This document shows positions 56,944-64,000 of a stretch of DNA of 64,000 nt, one piece after another. The stretch is taken from NCBI GenBank assembly GCA_903882665.1, contig CAIRXW010000008.1, positions 62,001-126,000 on the forward strand, written 5' to 3'. The stretch's first letter is position 1. Each line of letters begins with the position of its first letter. This stretch comes from an uncultured Chlorobiaceae bacterium (GTDB lineage Bacteria > Bacteroidota > Chlorobiia > Chlorobiales > Chlorobiaceae). The translations under genes were made by a program, and so were the position numbers. The notes under the pieces are model-generated. The model did not search any database. It saw only the letters and a list, made by a program, of their open reading frames with translations, and had not been told where the DNA came from.

Positions 56944-58131
56944 ATGGCTGAAAACAATCAGAACGCTATGGCAGGAAGTGCTCCGGCCAAGCAAAACCCC
57001 GTTGCGACCAATGGCGGTGTCTATAAACCACCGGTAGAGCGTGCAGACTCTAATCCGTACGGGGATTCCCGCGTCAGTCAAGTTGGCGCATGGTTCCAGG
57101 AGCGCTTTGCTGTCGTCATACCGGTAATCGATTACCTGAAAAAGAAAGAAGTTCCCCAGCACCGTCATTCAGTGTGGTATTATTTTGGCGGTCTTACCCT
57201 CTTTTTCTTTGTCGTTCAGGTGTTAACCGGGTTACTTCTCCTGCAGTATTACAAGCCGACGGAAGCTGAGGCCTTTGGTTCATTTGTCTTTATTCAGCAA
57301 CAGGTACCCTATGGCTGGCTTATCCGTCAGATTCATGCCTGGTCAGCCAACGCGATGATTCTGATGGCCTTCATCCACATGTTCAGCACCTTCTTCATGA
57401 AGGCTTACCGGAAACCACGGGAACTTATGTGGGTAAGCGGTTTTGTGCTCTTTGTGCTTAGCCTCGCTTTCGGTTTTACCGGCTATCTCCTTCCATGGAA
57501 TGAGCTCGCCTTTTTTGCCACCCAGGTTGGCACTGAAGTACCAAAAGTTGCTCCTGGCGGCGCTTTTTTTGTCAACATTCTTCGCGGTGGAGAAGAGGTT
57601 TCCGGAGAAACGCTGACAAGAATGTTCTCGATGCATGTTGTTCTGCTTCCAGGTATTCTTTTGATCATCCTTGCAGTTCACTTGCTTCTGGTTCAGATTT
57701 TGGGTACCTCTGCACCAATCGGTTATAAGGAGACTGGACGTATCAAGGGATATGAAAAGTTTTTCCCAACCTTTCTTGCCAAGGATGCGGTTGGCTGGTT
57801 GATCGGTTTTGCAATTATTGTTGTTCTGTCCATAATATCTCCGTGGGAGATAGGGGTTCAGGCCAATCCGCTTGCTCCTGCACCTCTTGGCATCAAGCCG
57901 GAGTGGTATTTTTGGGGCCAGTTCCTGCTGCTGAAAGATTTCAGCTTCGCGGGTGGTGAACTGCTTGCCATTGCACTGTTTACAACGGCCGCTATTCTCT
58001 GGGTTTGTGTGCCCTTTCTTGACGGTCGTGCATCAAGAGAAGAGAAAAGTCCGTTTTTTACCCTTTTTGGCCTCTTTCTCTTTATTGCTTTTATCGTCTA
58101 TACGTTTAGAGTTTTTATTCTCTATTATTGA
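56944..58131 (+). CDS. petB: Cytochrome b (one-piece b6 plus subunit IV type)
   Basis: 395 residues. A hydrophilic N-terminal ~70 residues precede about eight TM helices. Two heme-binding His pairs are visible: His in QIHAWSAN and FIHMFSTF, and His in SMHVVLLPG and AVHLLLVQ. The Qo-site motif is [10 protein letters not shown]. It forms the quinol-oxidising complex with PetC. The start ATG has AGGAAAG upstream, 35 bases after petC. A strong terminator follows. Confidence 0.95.
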   Translation: MAENNQNAMAGSAPAKQNPVATNGGVYKPPVERADSNPYGDSRVSQVGAWFQERFAVVIPVIDYLKKKEVPQHRHSVWYYFGGLTLFFFVVQVLTGLLLLQYYKPTEAEAFGSFVFIQQQVPYGWLIRQIHAWSANAMILMAFIHMFSTFFMKAYRKPRELMWVSGFVLFVLSLAFGFTGYLLPWNELAFFATQVGTEVPKVAPGGAFFVNILRGGEEVSGETLTRMFSMHVVLLPGILLIILAVHLLLVQILGTSAPIGYKETGRIKGYEKFFPTFLAKDAVGWLIGFAIIVVLSIISPWEIGVQANPLAPAPLGIKPEWYFWGQFLLLKDFSFAGGELLAIALFTTAAILWVCVPFLDGRASREEKSPFFTLFGLFLFIAFIVYTFRVFILYY

Positions 58132-58150
58132 GTTTGAGTGATACTTTCAG

Positions 58151-58189
58151 CCACGACAAAAGCCCGGTTCAGCCGGGCTTTTGTCGTGG
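58151..58189. terminator. Bidirectional terminator between petB and the GH13 gene
   Basis: CCACGACAAAAGCCCGG and CCGGGCTTTTGTCGTGG form a perfect 17-bp stem with a five-base loop, with T-runs inside the arms for both strands. Genes converge here. Confidence 0.9.
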
Positions 58190-58239
58190 CACACAGCCAT
58201 AAGTTTCTCATTCTTTTTTGAGATTCTTCCCCTAATCCC

Positions 58240-61200
58240 TTACGCTCTGTCCCGTAGCAACTCTCCCATCTCATAGCCGGAAAGGAAAGCCTTCACGTCG
58301 AGCTGTTCAGATGCCTCAACCCATTCGGCGATTGATGCTTCCAGCTCAGCCTCGCTTTCCGGTTTCAGGAACAACTCCTGCAGGGTAAGCCAAGCCACAA
58401 GGACGCTGAAACGGTGCTCACGGAACCAGTATTTCTGGTGCCGCTGCTCCAACAGCAACATGCGGCCAAGATGCAGTTGGTTGAGCGTAGAGAGTGCATT
58501 TACAAGCGTGAGCAGGCGTACATCCAACGTTTCATCCAGTGCGAGCGCAGGTTTTGGTGTCATCATACAGACAAGCAGGTCGGGCAGGTATTCGCCTGGA
58601 ATGCCGATCATGCCCGATGCAGGATAGATTGCTTTGAGCGCATCGCTCATCAGCCAGTCGTCAATAAGGTTTGAGTGGAGCTCTCCGGATGACATCATCA
58701 TTTGCTGCAGGGCGTCGAGCACAATCCACTGCCTTGCAATAGTCTTATACTCCACACCCTCTATGCTGCCCAGACCGAGAGCGGTCTGGAGCTTTCGGGA
58801 ATTCGGCTCTTTTTTCACAAGAGCGGGAAAACGGAGCGCCTGGCGAAAAAGCTCAGCCGCTTGCGAAGCAAGGTTAAGGTGCACAGCAAGCGGTTTTTCC
58901 ATAAGTTCACTGAACTGCAGGGCAACTGTACCGAGCAAAGAGGCGATTGTCGTTTCAAACGTCCGGATATCCTCCTCTTCCTGTGGCTCGTTTTCTAAAG
59001 GGAGAAGCGGATCAGGAGTGAGAGCGGCAGTTATAATTCTGTGCAGCGGAGAGAGGCTCATGGTAAGAGCAGCTCGCTCAATTGACAAGGTTCCGCGTCC
59101 GTTGAGTTCTGCTGCAAGCCGGTCGTAAGGCTTCAGCCTGGAGGGAATAACCTCCCTGAAGTCCAAAAAGACGTTGTATTTGTAGCCGTCGAGAGCAACA
59201 AGGAGGCCATTGTCGGCAATTTCCCGGCAGGAACGGATAAACTCCATACCACTTGCATGATCCCTGAAAATAACAAAGCTGTTCTCATCACGGCTGATGT
59301 TGAGTCCTTCAGAGAGTAAGCTCTGGCGGATTTCACCGTTCTGGCGGTAGCCGACTGATGTCTTGACCCAGCCTGAAGCCTGCTCAAAGCAGTTGTTGAA
59401 AACGACAAGGGCTCTCTCCTGGCCGAGCCGGTTGGAATAGGCAAAAATATTTTCGTTCACAGCCCCTTCCGGCGTGTAGAGATCATAGAGAAAAAAGTTG
59501 CGAACCTCAGCAAAGAGCGGACGCTTTTTCATGATGGGAAAGATCTCATGGTAGTGGCGCCAGACGAGATGCTCGTCCGGTTGCTCATCATAATAGGCTT
59601 TGGCATACTCCATGCCATACTTCTCGGTAAAGCCCTCTACCTGTCCGTGGCCGAACATCGGCAGGCCGGGCATGGTGAGCATCGTCATGCAGACACCAAA
59701 ATATTTATCACCCCGTCCAAACTGCGCAATAGCGGTATCTTCATCGGGATTATTCATGAAGTTGACATAGCGCTTGAGAATTTCCGGGTCAAATTCAAGC
59801 GTGTTCTTGATCAGGTGGCGATAATCGGCATTATCCTCCTTTTTAAGCATGTGCATGAATGCGCTGTTATAGACCCGGTGCATGCCAAGTGTGCGGACAA
59901 AATAGCCTTCGAGCATCCAGAACGCTTCAGCAAGCAGCAGGGTATCGGGGACTTCAAGCTGAATACGGTCAACTACCTCGCGCCAGAACTCTTCGGGTAT
60001 GGCGGCATCAAATTCCGCCATGCTCATGGCATAAGCTGATCGGGAGGGTATGGCGGCGCTGTGGCCATGAAGCGGAAACCAGAGGCGCTGAATGTGCCGT
60101 TTAGCCAGCACCATGGCTGCGTCGAAACGGATAATGGGGAACATTCTTGCAACATGCAGAATTTGCTGAATAACTCCCTCGCGGACCTCTGCACTGAGAA
60201 AGTTCAACTGCGCAGTATCGTTCCACGGCATGATAGTGCCGTCATTGCCATGGTAGATGTATCGTGTATCGCCAGTCAGGTAATCAACCCGCTTGAAGGT
60301 AACCGCTGCGTCGGAACGGTTCCAGTAACCATCTTCAAGATAGATGCCGTAGCGGGAGTCACTGCTGAGGTTCGGCCCGTTATAGGAGTAGTTATAATAG
60401 GGTGCGTTACCTGATGAGAGGAACCAGTCAGGATTGTTTCTTACCAGCTCGGAATCCATTGCCGTGTGGTTGGGCACCATGTCACTGGCAAGACGGATGC
60501 CTCGCTGCCGGGCCCTCTGCAGAAGGTTCTCATACCCGTCATGACCACCGATGTCGCCAGAAATCTCATATTTTTCAAGAGCATAAGCCGAAGCCTTTGC
60601 TTCAGGATTGCCCTGGAGCTGCTTGATTTTTTGTGAGGCATAGCTTCGCTGCCAGAGCCCTATAAGCCATAATGCCGTAAAGCCACGTTCGGCGATAAGG
60701 TCGAGTTCTGCATCAGGAATATCCTGCAGCCGGGTAATGGGGCGCCGATAACTTTTGCTGAGCTGGTCGAGCCAGACATAAGTGCTTTTGGCCAGCATGA
60801 CCACTTCAGGCATCCACGATGAATCCATGGAGTAATTCGCCGGAGCATTGGCATCATCCACAGAGTTGTACTGTGGGACATGGGCCTCTTTTTCAAACTC
60901 ATAGCCATCATTCCGGAGTGCACGCTCACGAGTAATTCGCTCAAAAAAGAGATACTTGTCTTCATCCTCGATAAAATCAATGGCATCTGCCACCAATCCC
61001 CATAAAGGCGACTCTTCAAGCAGCCCGCCCCAGTTCAGGCGGATGTAGCGAAGCTGTTCAAGAATTGAGGTTGGGGCATGTTTTATTGGACGGGTGAGCA
61101 GTTCAGCAAGGTCGATATTGCCTTCCCCCACTGGCCCCATTGCCTGCATTGAGCTCCGCATGGTCAAAATCAGCTTCCGGTACGCAACCTCCCGGCTCAG

Positions 61201-61737
61201 TTTCTCGTCGGTCAAAAGATCGGAAAACTGCTCAAGAGCAGGGTTCTGATTATTGAGCCAGACAAGGAACGACTCCTCAAGGAGATCCAGTCTGTTGTTC
61301 CGCTGCTTCAGCCAATCCGTTGCTGTTTCTGCTCCGGTATAAATTTTTTGTGTCGGAAATGTTGTAATAAACCGGGCCAGATACTCTTCCGATTGCTCCA
61401 CTGAAAGCTCCCTGGCCAGCGTTCCATAGACCCGGTCAAGAAAGTCCGGTTGCCGTAATGCTATGGCTTTCGTTATGAGAGAGTGAAAGAGCGCATGCAG
61501 CAGTTTCATGCCGTGGAACTGCGCTGGCAGTACCGGTTTTGCGTCGGCACCCTTCTGCTTTTTCAGAAAATCGTTGATGATCGCACTCTGCCGCTCTGTC
61601 GTTTTGGCACATTCCTGAACAGAGGATGGTAAAGAGAGGAAATCAGGGTCGGTCAATCCGAAAAGCTCTCGGGCATTTCTGTTGACATAAAAGTGCTCTT
61701 TGTGTTGCACTGCCGGAAGTTTTTGCTTGATTGTCAT
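58240..61737 (-). CDS. Large GH13 (alpha-amylase family) protein with long flanking domains
   Basis: 1165 residues from the ATG at 61737 (MTIKQKLPAV); an ATG at 61797 would add 20. The central part (about 310-800) is a GH13 barrel: region I SDMVPNHT (about 418-425), region II IIRFDAAMVL with nucleophile Asp539, region III LLLAEAFW with acid Glu604 and region IV FMNNPDED with Asp665. The N-terminal ~310 and C-terminal ~350 residues are helical and not recognised. The enzyme should act on alpha-glucans such as glycogen. No signal peptide is seen, so it is likely cytoplasmic. Confidence 0.85.
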   Translation of the reverse strand: MTIKQKLPAVQHKEHFYVNRNARELFGLTDPDFLSLPSSVQECAKTTERQSAIINDFLKKQKGADAKPVLPAQFHGMKLLHALFHSLITKAIALRQPDFLDRVYGTLARELSVEQSEEYLARFITTFPTQKIYTGAETATDWLKQRNNRLDLLEESFLVWLNNQNPALEQFSDLLTDEKLSREVAYRKLILTMRSSMQAMGPVGEGNIDLAELLTRPIKHAPTSILEQLRYIRLNWGGLLEESPLWGLVADAIDFIEDEDKYLFFERITRERALRNDGYEFEKEAHVPQYNSVDDANAPANYSMDSSWMPEVVMLAKSTYVWLDQLSKSYRRPITRLQDIPDAELDLIAERGFTALWLIGLWQRSYASQKIKQLQGNPEAKASAYALEKYEISGDIGGHDGYENLLQRARQRGIRLASDMVPNHTAMDSELVRNNPDWFLSSGNAPYYNYSYNGPNLSSDSRYGIYLEDGYWNRSDAAVTFKRVDYLTGDTRYIYHGNDGTIMPWNDTAQLNFLSAEVREGVIQQILHVARMFPIIRFDAAMVLAKRHIQRLWFPLHGHSAAIPSRSAYAMSMAEFDAAIPEEFWREVVDRIQLEVPDTLLLAEAFWMLEGYFVRTLGMHRVYNSAFMHMLKKEDNADYRHLIKNTLEFDPEILKRYVNFMNNPDEDTAIAQFGRGDKYFGVCMTMLTMPGLPMFGHGQVEGFTEKYGMEYAKAYYDEQPDEHLVWRHYHEIFPIMKKRPLFAEVRNFFLYDLYTPEGAVNENIFAYSNRLGQERALVVFNNCFEQASGWVKTSVGYRQNGEIRQSLLSEGLNISRDENSFVIFRDHASGMEFIRSCREIADNGLLVALDGYKYNVFLDFREVIPSRLKPYDRLAAELNGRGTLSIERAALTMSLSPLHRIITAALTPDPLLPLENEPQEEEDIRTFETTIASLLGTVALQFSELMEKPLAVHLNLASQAAELFRQALRFPALVKKEPNSRKLQTALGLGSIEGVEYKTIARQWIVLDALQQMMMSSGELHSNLIDDWLMSDALKAIYPASGMIGIPGEYLPDLLVCMMTPKPALALDETLDVRLLTLVNALSTLNQLHLGRMLLLEQRHQKYWFREHRFSVLVAWLTLQELFLKPESEAELEASIAEWVEASEQLDVKAFLSGYEMGELLRDRA

Positions 61738-61876
61738 AGTAGGAAGGCAATACCGAGGCATTACGCTGGTTGAGATTTTTGTGCCGCCCGGCAGCATTGT
61801 CGGGCATGCTTACCTGTTGAAAAAATACCTGACTGTCGCCTGGTAATTTTGCCCGGACAGAGCGGTGAATGCACTG

Positions 61877-62266
61877 CTATGTGATTTTTTTTTCAATATA
61901 TCGCTGAAGACAGGCAAACCCCAGTTCCTTTGCGGATCGGAGCGCCTCAAGTCCGATGGCCGAGAGCGCACTTTCACTGCGCGACGCGGAGCGTTCCCCT
62001 TGAGCGCAAGTCACCGGCCTGATTGGCGCAGAAGTACTTTTTTTGCCTCTGACGGCCTTGCCAAGCAGCAACCCTGCAGCAAAAAAAACTGTCGTAACCG
62101 CAAAAGGGTGTTTTTCGACAATTTTAACCGGCGAAAGCTCAGCTTCAATCTCCTCTTTCAGTTTTCGGGTTCTTGCCTTGATCTGCGCCTCTCTATTCGC
62201 AATACTTTTTTGGAGCTCTTCGATACGTGCCTGAATACCGTCTAAAGGTTCATTTGTTGGAGTCAT
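61877..62266 (-). CDS. YqjK-like small membrane-associated protein
   Basis: 129 residues. An N-terminal coiled coil (IQARIEELQKSIANREAQIK) is followed by one hydrophobic stretch (HPFAVTTVFFAAGLLLGKAV) and a soluble tail. It overlaps the holin-like gene upstream by 17 bases. Position as third gene after YqjD- and YqjE-like genes suggests a YqjK role; similarity is weak. Confidence 0.65.
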   Translation of the reverse strand: MTPTNEPLDGIQARIEELQKSIANREAQIKARTRKLKEEIEAELSPVKIVEKHPFAVTTVFFAAGLLLGKAVRGKKSTSAPIRPVTCAQGERSASRSESALSAIGLEALRSAKELGFACLQRYIEKKIT

Positions 62267-62651
62267 GGAGCGATAAAAGAATTTTCTGAATCAGGTTTTT
62301 CAAAAATAGTGGCTTGAATCTGGTGAAAAACAGAAAGCATGAAAAAAAAAGCATGCTCACAAGGAGATAACCGAGAAAAGGATGACCCAGAAGCTCGCCT
62401 GCAAACAGCGCTAAAGTGGTGACAAAGTAGCCAGCCCCGACAATAAGGATAACGCCAAGAATGGTCGCAGTGGCGAGAATCGAAATCTTTTCTGCCAGCT
62501 CAATTTTGAGCAGTTCAAACTTTGCCTCAACAATGGCAACCACGTCATCGTAAAGAGAGGTGGCCGTCTCATCAACGAGTTCAGGAATGCCGGTACGTTT
62601 GCTTCTCGAAGAGGTTGAGCCCTGCTCCTTTTCTGCCTGACGCTTCATCAT
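62250..62651 (-). CDS. Phage_holin_3_6/YqjE-like membrane protein
   Basis: 133 residues. An N-terminal charged region leads to ETATSLYDDVVAIVEAKFEL and LKIELAEKIS, then two TM helices (ATATILGVILIVGAGYFVTT; LGYLLVSMLFFSCFLFFTRF). This is the YqjE/actinobacterial-holin-X layout, with no known lysis role. ATGs at 62651 and 62648 are adjacent. It is in an operon with the YqjD-like gene. Confidence 0.75.
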   Translation of the reverse strand: MMKRQAEKEQGSTSSRSKRTGIPELVDETATSLYDDVVAIVEAKFELLKIELAEKISILATATILGVILIVGAGYFVTTLALFAGELLGHPFLGYLLVSMLFFSCFLFFTRFKPLFLKNLIQKILLSLHDSNK

Positions 62652-62675
62652 GTTTTTCAAGTGGTCAATGGCTGG

Positions 62676-62927
62676 TTATCGTCCTCTTTTCATAAACAGT
62701 CCAAACAGGAAGCCAGCGCCCAGTGAAACAAGCATCGAGCGTGCTGGATTTTTTTTGATATATTGCCTTGTTTTTTCGGTGTTCTCCAGGATCCACTCAT
62801 AGGAGTCACTCTCCCTGAAACAGGCGAAAGTCTCCGTGATGACGTCACCCAGTTCTCTGAGTTGTTCCGAAATGTTCTCTTGATTCTGCTGCTCCTCTGC
62901 CTTTTCGGCAGGCTCATGGCTATGCAT
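62676..62927 (-). CDS. YqjD/ElaB (DUF883)-like protein
   Basis: 83 residues from the ATG at 62927, which has AAGG five bases upstream. The helical body ends in TRQYIKKNPARSMLVSLGAG and FLFGLFMKRGR, the DUF883 C-terminal membrane anchor. In E. coli YqjD tethers ribosomes to the membrane in stationary phase (family knowledge). An ATG at 62951 is an alternative start. Confidence 0.7.
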   Translation of the reverse strand: MHSHEPAEKAEEQQNQENISEQLRELGDVITETFACFRESDSYEWILENTEKTRQYIKKNPARSMLVSLGAGFLFGLFMKRGR

Positions 62928-63051
62928 GGTAACCTTGACTTCCTGTTCCATAAAAGAGTGAAAACCGGTTATGCGTTTTTCCTGCGCGAGCCTGAATTCG
63001 AAAGAGTCTGTAAGCAATATATAAAAACAATATGGTCTTTGCATGGTACTC

Positions 63052-63789
63052 TTATTGCAGAAGCCGTCCTCCCTCTACATTGATAACCTGGCCGGTGATA
63101 TAGTCACTCTCAAGAAGAAAGATGATGGTTTTGACAATATCCAGCGGATCACCAGGACGGCGGAGCGCTATTTTTTTCATCATCTCCTCCTGCGGCTCCA
63201 TCTCTTTTTCCGCATTCAGTGTGACTGTTCCCGGAGCCACAGAGTTCACCAGAACCGTCGGAGCAAATTCTTTGGCAAAGATTCGAGTCAAGTGCTGTAT
63301 GCCTGCTTTCGAGACGGTGTAGGGGGCAAAATTTCGCCAGACCAAGTCGGCAGAAATATCGGTCATGGTAATGATGCGCGAGACGAACGGCTGTTTCTGC
63401 ATGATTTTTGCAGCCTCTTGCATCGTAAAAAAAGTACCCTTCAGATTGGTATCAACCAGGCTGTCCCACTCCTTTTCACTAACTCCGGGAAGGGGAGTGC
63501 AGAAAAAATTCGAAGCGCTGGTGATAAGCAGGTCAAGACGGTCAAACCGTTCACGGAATGCCGCAAACGCGCTCATGAGATCACCGGTTTTCGATACGTC
63601 ACACCGAACCATCTGCGATTCAGGGCTTACCCAGCGGATTTTTTCAAGGGTTTCGGCCGCCCTCCCTTCCGACGCGTGCCAGGTAAAAAAGAGAGTATAC
63701 CCCTGACCCGCCACAGCAAGCGCAATTTCACTGCCAAGCACGCCCGACGCGCCAGTCATAAAACATACTTTTTTGCCTGAAGGTGTCAT
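63052..63789 (-). CDS. Short-chain dehydrogenase/reductase
   Basis: 245 residues. Rossmann motif TGASGVLGSEIA, the NNAG position reads TSASN, a Ser region TMTDIS, catalytic YTVSK, and NSVAPGTV, ending GQVINVEGGRLLQ. The replaced NNAG and the TDIS catalytic loop resemble pteridine-reductase-like SDRs. Substrate unknown. The yqjD-like group lies downstream on the same strand. Confidence 0.88.
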   Translation of the reverse strand: MTPSGKKVCFMTGASGVLGSEIALAVAGQGYTLFFTWHASEGRAAETLEKIRWVSPESQMVRCDVSKTGDLMSAFAAFRERFDRLDLLITSASNFFCTPLPGVSEKEWDSLVDTNLKGTFFTMQEAAKIMQKQPFVSRIITMTDISADLVWRNFAPYTVSKAGIQHLTRIFAKEFAPTVLVNSVAPGTVTLNAEKEMEPQEEMMKKIALRRPGDPLDIVKTIIFLLESDYITGQVINVEGGRLLQ

Positions 63790-63910
63790 CTTCTGTGCAG
63801 TTTAATTTTCTGTTTATTCTAAAGTTAAACATGAAGAGAGGCTAAAAAGTTGATTGGAATCATTGATTGCCAGGTCAAAATGTCATCAACTCTTTTTATC
63901 CTTTTGGATG

Positions 63911-64000
63911 CTATTTCCTGCCGGAGAGAGGGATTTGTTTGATCCGTTCACGCGAGTTTTCTGAACGAGGAAGCCTTGATTGCAGCAAAAAGGGTCGAGC
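63911..64000 (-). CDS. Probable 3' end of a gene running off the right edge
   Basis: An open frame from the edge ends at a TAG (63911-63913); the last 29 codons read ARPFLLQSRLPRSENSRERI and KQIPLSGRK. Codon-like composition, but no motif; identity unknown. Confidence 0.35.
   Translation of the reverse strand, partial: ARPFLLQSRLPRSENSRERIKQIPLSGRK

Noticed and set aside
63043-63780. 245-residue plus-strand frame
   Set aside because: Exact antisense shadow of the short-chain dehydrogenase, which has full family motifs.

Overview
The window most probably comes from a green sulfur bacterium (Chlorobiaceae, Chlorobium/Pelodictyon type). The best evidence is the right-hand block: a CrtC-type carotenoid hydratase, then a Rieske protein and a one-piece cytochrome b carrying the PEWY motif. 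Supporting signs are the Gram-negative envelope genes (BamA, LpxB, KdsD, UppS), a type 2 IPP isomerase start at the left edge, SucD, the ETF pair and an mS38-like mini-protein as in the Bacteroidetes/Chlorobi group. The genus is an inference.

Layout. 1-114: 5' end of fni on the minus strand. 115-4997: an AT-rich accessory island with a SIR2-TPR gene and a graveyard of toxin-antitoxin (TA) modules: two higBA pairs and an orphan antitoxin, of which only the last HigA is intact. 4998-28000: core genes (ABC permease, ABC exporter, GlmM-like mutase, rpsT, ruvA, folC, rho, mS38-like protein, tRNA-Lys and tRNA-Leu, etfBA, a DUF151 nuclease-like protein, a small outer membrane protein, bamA-uppS, gatA, sucD, kdsD, a polysaccharide flippase), ending in an ECF sigma operon (26804-28733, minus). 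28980-35071: phosphohexomutase, lpxB, small membrane and secreted proteins, and a 19-repeat kinesin-light-chain-type TPR protein. 35312-43069: an iron-sulfur flavin oxidoreductase, ispH, murI, ychF, cmk, rpsA. 43254-45554: a second accessory patch with an overlapping pair (TIR protein plus two-TM membrane protein) and a HicAB module. 45904-58131: era, rodA, mtaB, apt, HU, TauE-like permease, ftsH, gltX, tRNA-Phe, crtC, petC, petB. 58240-64000: a large GH13 protein, a YqjD/YqjE/YqjK-like trio, a short-chain dehydrogenase, and probably the 3' end of one more gene.

How genes work together: GatA with GltX fits tRNA-dependent amidation. BamA, LpxB, KdsD, UppS, MurI and RodA build the envelope. PetC/PetB form the quinol-oxidising cytochrome bc complex. 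SucD serves the (reverse) TCA cycle. The two accessory patches carry NAD-consuming immune-type domains (SIR2 and TIR).

The most promising candidates for something new are the TIR/two-TM pair at 43254-44784, read as a possible signal-producer plus membrane-effector defence pair, and the orphan SIR2-TPR gene. A third notable point is the 5' end of the essential gene cmk, where the only good ATG is one base out of frame across a seven-A run.
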